From the NCBI RefSeq assembly GCF_026278345.1, contig NZ_CP111085.1, positions 5,242,282 through 5,306,281 of the forward strand: a DNA stretch of 64,000 nucleotides, given 5' to 3'. The notes below the pieces were generated by a model that saw nothing but the letters and a program-made list of their open reading frames with translations, did not search any database and was not told where the DNA came from. Source of the DNA: Tellurirhabdus rosea. Lineage in GTDB: Bacteria; Bacteroidota; Bacteroidia; Cytophagales; Spirosomataceae. Each line of letters opens with the position of its first letter. The stretch's first letter is position 1. This document shows positions 17,924-25,525 of the stretch, piece after piece. Both the position numbers and the translations under genes were made by a program.

Positions 17924-18688
17924 CTACGTCAGCCGGGAGGCGCTGTCGTTATCAATGAATAAAACGGCGTTCGGATGGCGGCGCAGGATGGTGGACGGGT
18001 AACGCTCGGTGATCTCGTCGTGCAGGGTGTGGTAGACTGCCGGGGCCTTGTGAATACCCGGAACCATGCAGAAAATGGCCGGAGCCTGCACCAGCGCTGG
18101 AATCGTCAGGGTCAGCGCGTGGGTCGGAACGGCTTCAAACGTGGCAAAACAGCCGTCGTTGACCTGCTGCTGCCGACAGGCGGTGTCCAGATCGACCACT
18201 TTGACGAGGTGCGGGTCGTGGAAGTCCGCCACGTGGGGGTCGTTGAAGGCGATATGGCAGTTTTCGCCAATGCCCATGCAGACCATATCGGCGGGATGGC
18301 GGCGCAGCAACCCGCTGTACCGCTGGCATTCGGCGGCGGCATCCGGGGCGTTGCCGTTCAGATAATGGACCGCCCGGAAAGGCACCCGGTCGAAGAGGCG
18401 GGTTTTCAGGAAATTGCCGAACCGCTGCGGGGCCTCTTCCGGCAGACCCACGTACTCGTCCATGTGAAAGGCAATGACCCGGCTCCAGTCGATGCCGGGT
18501 TGTTCACAGAGAGCCGCCAGAAATTCGTCCTGCGAGGGCGCAGCGGCAAAAATCATCGAAATGCTTTCCTGTCCGGCCAACAGGGCGCGCATCCGGGCGG
18601 CGGCCAGCTCGGCGGCCTGTTGGCCCAGCAGTTTCCGGTTTTCGAACCGACGAACGAGGAGCAGGTCGGGATGGGGTTGAAGGGTCAT
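17924..18688 (-). CDS. nagB: Glucosamine-6-phosphate deaminase family protein
   Basis: This enzyme converts glucosamine 6-phosphate to fructose 6-phosphate and ammonia in the cytosol, the last step before glycolysis. The start at 18688 (MTLQPHPDLLLV) lies 10 bp after the nagA stop; an upstream extension to 18748 would overlap nagA. Of 254 residues, key blocks are FHMDEYVGLPEEAPQRFGNF and GIGENCHIAFNDPH. The latter matches the family's active-site loop (GxGxxGHIAFN), but a cysteine replaces the glycine before the catalytic histidine, and Glu stands where E. coli NagB has Asp141. Such variants are seen in the NagB-like subgroup, so the exact substrate could differ. It is the last gene of the minus-strand amino-sugar operon. 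Confidence 0.85.
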   Translation of the reverse strand: MTLQPHPDLLLVRRFENRKLLGQQAAELAAARMRALLAGQESISMIFAAAPSQDEFLAALCEQPGIDWSRVIAFHMDEYVGLPEEAPQRFGNFLKTRLFDRVPFRAVHYLNGNAPDAAAECQRYSGLLRRHPADMVCMGIGENCHIAFNDPHVADFHDPHLVKVVDLDTACRQQQVNDGCFATFEAVPTHALTLTIPALVQAPAIFCMVPGIHKAPAVYHTLHDEITERYPSTILRRHPNAVLFIDNDSASRLT

Positions 18689-18698
18689 GGCAAAGCGG

Positions 18699-19940
18699 TT
18701 AAGAGAAATCTGAGGATTCGGGGAAGTCAAAAAAGGTTTCGGGAACACCCTCGTGAATGTCCTGCCGGAAAACGACGTTTCCGCCGATCACCGTCAGCAG
18801 CATGCGGCACCGCCGGTCGAAAACGACCAGGTCGGCATCCATGCCGGGCGCGAGGCTTCCTTTGCGGTCGGCTACGCCCATGATGCGGGCGGGGGTGCTG
18901 GTCAGCATCCGCACGGCATCGAGCAGGGGAATGTCGGTGGTCGTCAGAACGGTTTCCAGCAGTCGGTCGGCCGTGGCGACGCTGCCCGCAAACGCCTGCC
19001 GGTCGGGGAGTTTGGCCACCCCGTCTTCCACAATCACCGGCGTGCCGTTTTTGAGGCTTCCCAGGATGCTCGGACCGGGCGGCAGGCCCGCCGCCCGCAT
19101 GGCGTCGGTAATGAGGGCCGCGTGTTCCGGTCCTTTGATTTTGTAGGCCAGCTGCAGCAGGGGCGGCGGCAGATGCACCCCGTCGGCGATCAGTTCCACG
19201 TCCATTTCGTCGAAAAGATAGGCGCTTTCGATCACGCCCGCGTGGCGGAAGCCGTTGCGCCGCGTCACGCCGGTCATGCATGAGTACAGGTGCGTGACGA
19301 GCGAGTAGCCGGCCTCGTATGCCCGCCGCACGTCGTCGTACAGGGCATCGGTATGCGCGATGGCGGCCAGAATGCCTTTTTCGCGCAGCCGCCGCCCGAA
19401 CGGGATGGCTCCGTCCAGCTCCGGCGCGGCACTCCAGCGGGCGATGGACGGGGAGTAGGCCAGAATTTCTTCGTACTCGGCCGGGTCGGGGTTGCGGATG
19501 TAGCGTGGGTCCTGCGCGCCCCGCTGGTTCAGCGCAAAATACGGGCCTTCGAGGTGCATGCCCAGAAACTGCGCGCCCCCGGTATTGGCCGTCCGGGCCT
19601 TTTCGTAGGCATCCAGCGTCCGGAAGAGGTCGTCTTTCTCGGCCGTCAGCGTGGTCGGAACCAGCGCGGTGGTGCCGTGGCGGGCGTGCAGTCCGGCGAT
19701 TTTTAGAAACGCTTCCGGGGTGGCATCCATGAAATCGTGCCCGTCGCCGCCGTGAACGTGCAGGTCGATGAAACCGGGCGCGACGTAAGCCTGTCCGGCG
19801 TCGTAGCGGACGGTGCCTTCGGGAAGCTCTTCGTGCCGGTCGTGAATGCCCAGAATCCGGCCGTTTTCAATCACGATCATGCCACCGCGGAGACGCTGGA
19901 AGGGAGTCAGGAGAACGCCGTTGAGGATGGCCAGTTTCAT
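18699..19940 (-). CDS. nagA: N-acetylglucosamine-6-phosphate deacetylase
   Basis: This cytosolic metal-dependent amidohydrolase removes acetate from N-acetylglucosamine 6-phosphate, giving the substrate for NagB encoded 10 bp downstream. The 413 residues contain the metal-site HVHGGDGHDFMD, GMHLEGPYFALNQRGAQ, AAIAHTDA, VTHLYSCMTG and the catalytic aspartate in LITDAMRAAGLPPG. Length is slightly above the 380 to 400 typical of the family. It starts 9 bp after the stop of the MFS transporter gene, so the three form one unit. In canonical relatives the Cys of YSCMTG is usually an asparagine or alanine (LFNAM), a substitution worth noting because it lies near the substrate. Confidence 0.93.
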   Translation of the reverse strand: MKLAILNGVLLTPFQRLRGGMIVIENGRILGIHDRHEELPEGTVRYDAGQAYVAPGFIDLHVHGGDGHDFMDATPEAFLKIAGLHARHGTTALVPTTLTAEKDDLFRTLDAYEKARTANTGGAQFLGMHLEGPYFALNQRGAQDPRYIRNPDPAEYEEILAYSPSIARWSAAPELDGAIPFGRRLREKGILAAIAHTDALYDDVRRAYEAGYSLVTHLYSCMTGVTRRNGFRHAGVIESAYLFDEMDVELIADGVHLPPPLLQLAYKIKGPEHAALITDAMRAAGLPPGPSILGSLKNGTPVIVEDGVAKLPDRQAFAGSVATADRLLETVLTTTDIPLLDAVRMLTSTPARIMGVADRKGSLAPGMDADLVVFDRRCRMLLTVIGGNVVFRQDIHEGVPETFFDFPESSDFS

Positions 19941-19949
19941 GCGGAAAAA

Positions 19950-21272
19950 TCAGAGCGTCCAGCGTTTGACAGTATGTCCGTAGGCCGCGTAAAAAATCAG
20001 GTACAGGTAGCAGGGCAGCAGGACCCAATACGCGGTCCGGACGTCGTACCGGTCGGCAAAATGCCCGTAAAAAAGCGGCAGAATGGCGTTTCCGCAAAGC
20101 CCCATGATGAGCACCGACGCCCCGACTTTGGTGAACCGGCCCAGTCCATCGAGCGCCAGCGGCCAGATGCCCGCCCAGATCAGCGAATTGGCCAGCCCCA
20201 GTAGCACCACAAACCAGATGGACAGGTCGGTCGTGTGCCCCAGAAACGTGACCGTTCCGGACGTGAACAGGATGCAGAGCGAAAAGACCGTGCCCAGCAC
20301 CGTACAGACCCGCAGCGCATTGACCTGGCTGATGAACCGGGGAATGGCGGCGATGCCGACAAAATACCCGCAGATGGTGCAGAAAAGGGTGTACGACGGA
20401 AAGGTTTTCGCTTCCAGCAGGTCGAGGCCCATCGAATTGGCGTAGCCGATCACGGAATCAATCGCCACCACCTGCGAGCCGACGTGCAGGAAAATCGCCA
20501 GGGCGCCCAGAATCAGGTGCGGGAACTGCAGAATGCTGGTTTTGCCCGCGTTGGCCGCCGCTACCTCGCCGGTTTCGTGCTCGGTATCGATTTCGGGCAG
20601 GGGCGAGCGGTAGACCAGGTACCCCAGCACGAGCAGAAAACTGCCGAGCACGGCATAAGGCGGAATTACCCGCCGCACCAGTTCGTCGAGGGCCGCCCCG
20701 CGTTGGGAGTCGGTCATGCTGCCCAGTTGGGCGAACAGATCGGTGTCGGTGGGGCGGAGGATAACGGCGGCAAAGATGAGCGGTGACAGAATGCCCGCGG
20801 CTTTGTTGCAGATGCCCATCATACTGATGCGCTGGGCCGCCCGTTCTTTCGGTCCCAGGATGGTGATGTAGGGATTGGAAGCCGTTTGCAGAATCGACAG
20901 GCCGATGCCGATGGTGAACAGCCCCAGCAGAAAGATGCCGTAGGTCCGCGTCAGAGCGGCGGGAATAAAAATGAACGCTCCCGTCGCCATCGCCCAGAAA
21001 CCGAACATCATGCCTTTCTTGAAACCCACCGCCCGCAGCAGGTACGAAGCCGGAACCGACATGATGAAATAGGCGATGTAGAAAGCAAACGCGACCAGAT
21101 ACGCCTGAAAACTGGTCAGCTCGCAGGCGATTTTGAAATACGGAATGAGGATGGAGTTTACCCAGGAAATAAAGCCGAAGATAAAGAACATCAGCCCGAT
21201 GAGCAGAATGGAAACGGTGGTTTCGCGTCTGGTCAGACCTCGTGCGTCGTGGGTTAACGTGCTGGTTTCCAT
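19950..21272 (-). CDS. Sugar MFS transporter, FucP/NagP type
   Basis: A 440-residue inner-membrane proton symporter of the glucose/galactose/fucose group with 12 predicted segments. Typical blocks are LLIGLMFFIFGFISWVNSI near the start, FIMSVPASYLLRAVGFKKG, LFTIGIGLSILQTASNPYI and LGPKERAAQRISMMGICNK. The adjacent nagA and nagB (9 and then 10 bp gaps) make N-acetylglucosamine the likely substrate, the role of NagP in other Gram-negatives. No N-acetylglucosamine kinase is visible in the window, so phosphorylation must be done by an enzyme encoded elsewhere. The upstream oxidoreductase gene ends 46 bp away. Confidence 0.9.
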   Translation of the reverse strand: METSTLTHDARGLTRRETTVSILLIGLMFFIFGFISWVNSILIPYFKIACELTSFQAYLVAFAFYIAYFIMSVPASYLLRAVGFKKGMMFGFWAMATGAFIFIPAALTRTYGIFLLGLFTIGIGLSILQTASNPYITILGPKERAAQRISMMGICNKAAGILSPLIFAAVILRPTDTDLFAQLGSMTDSQRGAALDELVRRVIPPYAVLGSFLLVLGYLVYRSPLPEIDTEHETGEVAAANAGKTSILQFPHLILGALAIFLHVGSQVVAIDSVIGYANSMGLDLLEAKTFPSYTLFCTICGYFVGIAAIPRFISQVNALRVCTVLGTVFSLCILFTSGTVTFLGHTTDLSIWFVVLLGLANSLIWAGIWPLALDGLGRFTKVGASVLIMGLCGNAILPLFYGHFADRYDVRTAYWVLLPCYLYLIFYAAYGHTVKRWTL

Positions 21273-21318
21273 GCGTGCTGCCTTGTGGATGTGAAAGTGA
21301 AATGCGTTTTTTGCCGGC

Positions 21319-22674
21319 TCAGATTGTCGGCTCCCAGCCTTTTTCGTAGTCCCGGCCCCAGAGTTTGCGGGCCTCTTTGTTGTTTTTGATATGCCCGTTG
21401 TTGGGGTCGATGTCGAGCGACCCGCCCGTCCGCAGCGCGATGTTTCCCAACTGACAAAGCAGGGTGCTCTGGTGACCGCTCACAATATCCGAGGCCAGGG
21501 GAGCACCCTGCCGGATGGCCTGCGCGAAGTTCTGGAGGTGCGTGGCATCCAGCGCCTGCGAAGGGTTCATGCGGTTGCGCGGGTCAATGGCAATGTCGTT
21601 TTTGACCTCCTTCACCAGCTTGTTGTCGAGGTCGAAAATCTTGTAGGCATTGCCGCCGCCGTATTGCAGGGAGCCTTTTTCGCCGTAGAACGTAACGCCC
21701 ACGTCGGAGCCCTCGACATGCCGTCCGTTGCAGCTTCGACCTTCCCAGGTGATGAAGGTGTTGTTTGGAAATTCGAGATTGATGACCTGCGTATCCGGCG
21801 TTTCCCAGTCGTCCTTGTACCGGTACCGGCCACCCGAGGAGGTTACTTTGGTCGGATACGTCACGTCGAGTCCCCAGCGCATGAGGTCGAGCATGTGGGT
21901 TCCGTTGTTGAGCGCCTCGCCCGTGCCCCAGTGCCAGAACCAGTGCCAGTTGTAGTGGATGACGTTGCTGCGGTACGGTCGCCGGGGAGCCGGTCCCTGC
22001 CAGAGGTCGTAATCCAGCCACGACGGCACGGCTTCGGTCGTCCCCACGCCAATCGAGGGCCGGTTGTTGGTGTACCAGCCTTTGGCAAAATAAGGCCGCC
22101 CGATGGCTCCGTTTTTGATGTCCTGCATGGCCTGAACCACGTTGGGCCACGACCGGCGCTGGTTACCCATCTGAATCACGTTTTTGTATTTCTTCGCCAC
22201 CTCTACCAGCAGTTCACCTTCGTGCGGGTTGTGGCTGCACGGTTTTTCGAGGTAGACGTGCTTGCCCGCCTTCGAGGCCAGAATGGCCGCCGGCGCGTGC
22301 CAGTGGTCGGGGGCGGCAATCACCAGCGCATCCACGTCCCGGTCTTCGAGCGCCTTCCGGAAATCCGGGTAGTCTTTGGGTTTTGCTTTCTGAATTTCCG
22401 CGATGGCAGCAATGCACTTTTCGGCCGCGCGGCTGTCGACATCCGAAATGGCGGCGACTTCGCAGTTGGGCTGGAGGGCAAAATTCCCTGACAAGGCGAA
22501 GCCCCGGCTGTTGACGCCCATCACCCCGACGCGTACTTTTTCGTTGGCCCCGGCAATGCGGCCGTAACTTTTGGGGGAAAAGCCGGGCAGGATGCCGCCA
22601 ACGGAAAGAGCCGTTGTGCCCACAATCGCTTTTTTGAGGAAATTCCGGCGGGAGTCGCTGGTTGAATCGTTCAT
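21319..22674 (-). CDS. Tat-exported Gfo/Idh/MocA-family oxidoreductase
   Basis: A periplasmic NAD(P)-dependent oxidoreductase or glycosidase-like protein of the Gfo/Idh/MocA superfamily. The chosen ATG at 22674 (MNDSTSDSRRNFLKK) gives a strong twin-arginine signal (RR at 9-10); an earlier start at 22722 adds 16 residues. The Rossmann fold begins at VRVGVMGVNSRG, followed by DVDSRAAEKC, the APDHWHAPAAILASKAGKHV block and the EKP motif (VYLEKPCSHNPHEG). Tat export fits a protein folded around tightly bound nucleotide. It has 451 residues, normal for exported members. It is encoded 46 bp upstream of the MFS transporter gene in the same orientation, which ties it to amino-sugar use; the reaction is unknown. 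Confidence 0.9.
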   Translation of the reverse strand: MNDSTSDSRRNFLKKAIVGTTALSVGGILPGFSPKSYGRIAGANEKVRVGVMGVNSRGFALSGNFALQPNCEVAAISDVDSRAAEKCIAAIAEIQKAKPKDYPDFRKALEDRDVDALVIAAPDHWHAPAAILASKAGKHVYLEKPCSHNPHEGELLVEVAKKYKNVIQMGNQRRSWPNVVQAMQDIKNGAIGRPYFAKGWYTNNRPSIGVGTTEAVPSWLDYDLWQGPAPRRPYRSNVIHYNWHWFWHWGTGEALNNGTHMLDLMRWGLDVTYPTKVTSSGGRYRYKDDWETPDTQVINLEFPNNTFITWEGRSCNGRHVEGSDVGVTFYGEKGSLQYGGGNAYKIFDLDNKLVKEVKNDIAIDPRNRMNPSQALDATHLQNFAQAIRQGAPLASDIVSGHQSTLLCQLGNIALRTGGSLDIDPNNGHIKNNKEARKLWGRDYEKGWEPTI

Positions 22675-22779
22675 GGTGGAGGTACAGGTTTTACGTGTCG
22701 AGAAGCCGTCCCGGACCGACAACTACTCAGTCCGTGTCCGGCGGTCAGGTATAGGATTTAATGCCAAAAATGCCTTTTG

Positions 22780-24048
22780 TCACGGAGTCATCGGAATGCG
22801 GACCAGATCCTGAATTTCCCGCCCCTCGTGCCGGAACCGGGCCAGCGTGTAGACGGTCCCGTCGGAGCCGATGGCGATGGAATTGACGTACGTCGGCCGC
22901 GACCCATCGGCGTAAAAGATCGGGCCGTGGTCTTTATAGGTGCCGGAAGGAAGGTGAAACGTGACCAGATGCAGGTTTTCCAGCCCTTTGGCCGCCCCTT
23001 TGGCAATCCGGTCGACGCCTTTTACCCGTTGGCCGTTCTCGTAAATTGGCCCGCCGGTCAGGTAGTAAATCGTTTCGTTATCCGGCCCTAGCCCAAACCC
23101 GAGGTAGCCGTAACTGAACTGGTCGTACATCCCGCTTTTGCGCGACGGCTCCGACGTCAGCCGCTCGACCAGTTCGACGGATGGAACGGCGGGGTCGAAG
23201 CGGAATAGATACCCCGAATTGCCGTGGATGCCGTAAGCCACCTGTTCGGGCGCGTACCAGAAGATTTTCCGCCAGTTGTAACCCATGCTGCCGGGGTAAA
23301 GCGGGTCGTACTGACCAAAATAATCCAGCCGCAGGTCCACGCCTTCGACCGCCTGCAGTTGTTCGTTCGCCGGGTTGTACCGAAAAATCGTTCCCTCGGA
23401 GGTCGAAAAGTAAACAGCCCCGTCGCGAGGATTAACGACCATGCTGCGGCAGAGAACCCGGTAATCCTGGCCCGGTGTTCCGGCCTCGCCCCGGGCCGAG
23501 ACGGGTCCCAGGTTTTTCAGCGTGCCGCTTTCGGGCTGATAATGCAGGAAATAGCCGACCGGCCAGGTGATGCCGTAGAGGTCGCCGCGGTCCCGGTCGA
23601 GGGTCATCGTCAGGATGCCTTCGCCTTCCGGGGCCGTGGCCAGCTTTTCGAACGCGCCGGTCCGGAGGTCGTACGACAGGAAATGCCCGCCGGGGTACAG
23701 GGCCCGTCCGTCCGGCGGCGTGACCGGCAGGCGTTCCATGCCGTCAATGGTTTCGTAAAAGCCGATATGGGTGGCGAAGTACAGCTTTCCGGCCCGTTCG
23801 TAAAACCGCACGTGGCTTTTGCCCTGCACAATGGCCCCGGCGTCTTTTTCTCCGCAGATCTCGGTCAGATCGGCCAGCAGTTCGGTCCGGTCGCTTTCGG
23901 GTCGGTAAACGTACATCCTGCCGCCCTCCGCCGGGGATTCGGAGCTGAGGACGTAGTAAATATTGCCGTCACTGGCGGCGGTAATGGCGTTGTAGGTATC
24001 GTGGGCCCGTTCAAAACCGGAATAATAAGGGGTAGCGAGTAGAGGCAT
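22780..24048 (-). CDS. Beta-propeller-like protein, cytosolic, function unknown
   Basis: I do not recognise a named family. The 422 residues contain repeated sheet-like units with a pattern of aromatic and GxxY/F motifs (GNIYYVLSSES, GKLYFATHIG, GAVYFSTSEG, ETIYYLTGG, GTVYTLARF), spaced by about 45 to 60 residues as in six- or seven-bladed propellers. No signal peptide is present (MPLLATPYYSGFERAHDTY), which is odd between genes for exported proteins; a misplaced start is unlikely because the stretch before it has no coding character. The gene lies 109 bp after the ceramidase-fold gene, across a perfect 25-bp hairpin, and 105 bp before the oxidoreductase gene. It might be a sugar-lactonase, epimerase or oligosaccharide-lyase-like propeller. 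Confidence 0.7.
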   Translation of the reverse strand: MPLLATPYYSGFERAHDTYNAITAASDGNIYYVLSSESPAEGGRMYVYRPESDRTELLADLTEICGEKDAGAIVQGKSHVRFYERAGKLYFATHIGFYETIDGMERLPVTPPDGRALYPGGHFLSYDLRTGAFEKLATAPEGEGILTMTLDRDRGDLYGITWPVGYFLHYQPESGTLKNLGPVSARGEAGTPGQDYRVLCRSMVVNPRDGAVYFSTSEGTIFRYNPANEQLQAVEGVDLRLDYFGQYDPLYPGSMGYNWRKIFWYAPEQVAYGIHGNSGYLFRFDPAVPSVELVERLTSEPSRKSGMYDQFSYGYLGFGLGPDNETIYYLTGGPIYENGQRVKGVDRIAKGAAKGLENLHLVTFHLPSGTYKDHGPIFYADGSRPTYVNSIAIGSDGTVYTLARFRHEGREIQDLVRIPMTP

Positions 24049-24080
24049 GGCGGGTTAAAGGATTGTTTCACGGAGGGGAG

Positions 24081-24143
24081 CGGAGGACCGCGGAGTTTAG
24101 CAGAGAACTTCTTAAAAACTCTGCTAAACTCCGCGGTCCTCCG
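24081..24143. repeat. Perfect 25-bp inverted repeat inside the minus-strand operon
   Basis: Bases 24081-24105 (cggaggaccgcggagtttag then cagag) are the exact reverse complement of 24119-24143, with a 13-nt loop. Weaker outer pairing gtttc (24065-24069) with gaaac (24145-24149) extends it. It lies between the ceramidase-fold gene and the propeller gene, which are co-directional. There is no U-tract on either side, so a simple intrinsic terminator is unlikely; an mRNA processing or stability element is a better guess. Confidence 0.85.
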
Positions 24144-24157
24144 AGAAACTATTTATT

Positions 24158-25525
24158 TTACTTAACTTCCTGAATTTTAGGTACTCCGGCCTGCGCGGCC
24201 AGCTTTTCCACCTCCGCCAGAATCTGTTGTTGCAGACCCGGCGTCCATTGGCTCGGCAGTCCGTAGACCATCTGGGAGGTATTGCCTTCGTAGCCGCCTT
24301 CCTGAAGGATGGTTTCGGAGGGAATGTAGCCCATCACGTCGTTGGAGTACCCGAGCACGAAGGCGTCCAGCCCGAACCGTTTTTTCACCGCCAGCGCGTA
24401 TTCCGTCACCAGTTCGCCGCCGAAGCTGAAGACCGGCTGATTTCCCAGCATCCAGACCTGTACGGGGTACGGATACGACCGGATAAACGCCTGACCGGCC
24501 CGGGTTTCGGCCAGCATCCGCGACGCCCAGCGTTTCAGGTAGCCGTCGTTCTGGGCGACCATCGCATTCAGGGCGCTTTCCGACGGGGCGGGGGCGAGTT
24601 TCAGATCGATTTCGGAATAGGCCGTGGCGAGGCGGGCGGGCAGCGGGCGCATGTCTTCTTCCAGAACGCGCTCGACCGCCGCAGCCAGTTCGCGGCCGTA
24701 TTGCCGGGCCAGCGGAATGGTCCGGCGGGGCAGCGGATTCTGGTCTCCGGCGGCACCCTGAAAAAACAGGGCCGTCGTGCCCGGATGCTGCTTTTCGATT
24801 TCCAACTGGGCAAAACCCGCATAATCGCCGGAAAACTGGTGTAAATCCAGCACGGTCGGGTGGCAGGCATAGCCAAAGGCCACGGCCAGCAGGCCCCCTT
24901 TCCCGTCGACCACCTTCAGCACCGGCACGGCATAGTCGTTCGGGCCTTTCAACTCGGTTTGCTGGCGCAGACTGGCCTCCTGGTTGCTCCGGCGGTTCAC
25001 CTGAAAGCGCGTAACCCCGTTCTGGCTGAACAGACTCACCGGCTGAAGTTTATGGAACGCATCCCCAACCAGTTGACTAATCTGCTTTTCCAGCACCTGC
25101 GTGTAGGCGTCGATAGCGGCCTGCTCGGGCGGACCAATCGGGTAAATGTCCGGCAGGGCCCTGCCCAGCACCGGCCCCGAATGCGTATGCGAACTGTTGA
25201 GCAGAATCTGCGCCCGCGACAGGCCCAGCGTTTGCTGAAGCCGCTGGCGGATGCGGTCGGACAGCGGTTTGGGAAAGCCCAGCAGGTCCGTCGTGACCAG
25301 CACCGCCCGGTTGCCTTTTTCGTCTTCCAGCGCCAGCGCCTTGGCCCAGAGGTCGTGCAGTTTGCCCTCCGAGGGGCGCGTCCGGACGGCGTAGCCCGCC
25401 AGCCAGACGGGTTGGGTGGGCGTGATGACCACCCGGGCCACGCCCGCCTTCCAGCCCTGCGCCCCGGCCGACAGGCTAAGGAGGCAGCAGACAAGCAGAC
25501 TTGTCAGAATCGCCGTTTTTCTCAT
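24158..25525 (-). CDS. Secreted neutral-ceramidase-fold amidohydrolase (copy 1)
   Basis: The protein matches the N-terminal catalytic domain of neutral/alkaline ceramidases, zinc enzymes that cleave an amide between a fatty acid and an amino alcohol. The signal peptide (MRKTAILTSLLVCCLLSLSA) sends it out of the cytosol. Seen are AGVARVVITPTQPVWLAGY, the zinc motif SSHTHSGP (His 113 and 115), YACHPTVLD and FFQGAAGDQNP. At 455 residues it lacks the C-terminal immunoglobulin-like domain of true ceramidases (about 640 aa and more), so an amino-sugar or other N-acyl substrate is quite possible. Its start overlaps the stop of the DegT gene by four bases (ATGA), which implies translational coupling with the aminotransferase. 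Confidence 0.88.
   Translation of the reverse strand: MRKTAILTSLLVCCLLSLSAGAQGWKAGVARVVITPTQPVWLAGYAVRTRPSEGKLHDLWAKALALEDEKGNRAVLVTTDLLGFPKPLSDRIRQRLQQTLGLSRAQILLNSSHTHSGPVLGRALPDIYPIGPPEQAAIDAYTQVLEKQISQLVGDAFHKLQPVSLFSQNGVTRFQVNRRSNQEASLRQQTELKGPNDYAVPVLKVVDGKGGLLAVAFGYACHPTVLDLHQFSGDYAGFAQLEIEKQHPGTTALFFQGAAGDQNPLPRRTIPLARQYGRELAAAVERVLEEDMRPLPARLATAYSEIDLKLAPAPSESALNAMVAQNDGYLKRWASRMLAETRAGQAFIRSYPYPVQVWMLGNQPVFSFGGELVTEYALAVKKRFGLDAFVLGYSNDVMGYIPSETILQEGGYEGNTSQMVYGLPSQWTPGLQQQILAEVEKLAAQAGVPKIQEVK

Noticed and set aside
24158-25525. True ceramidase
   Set aside because: The C-terminal domain of ceramidases is missing and the neighbours concern amino sugars, so I call only the fold.
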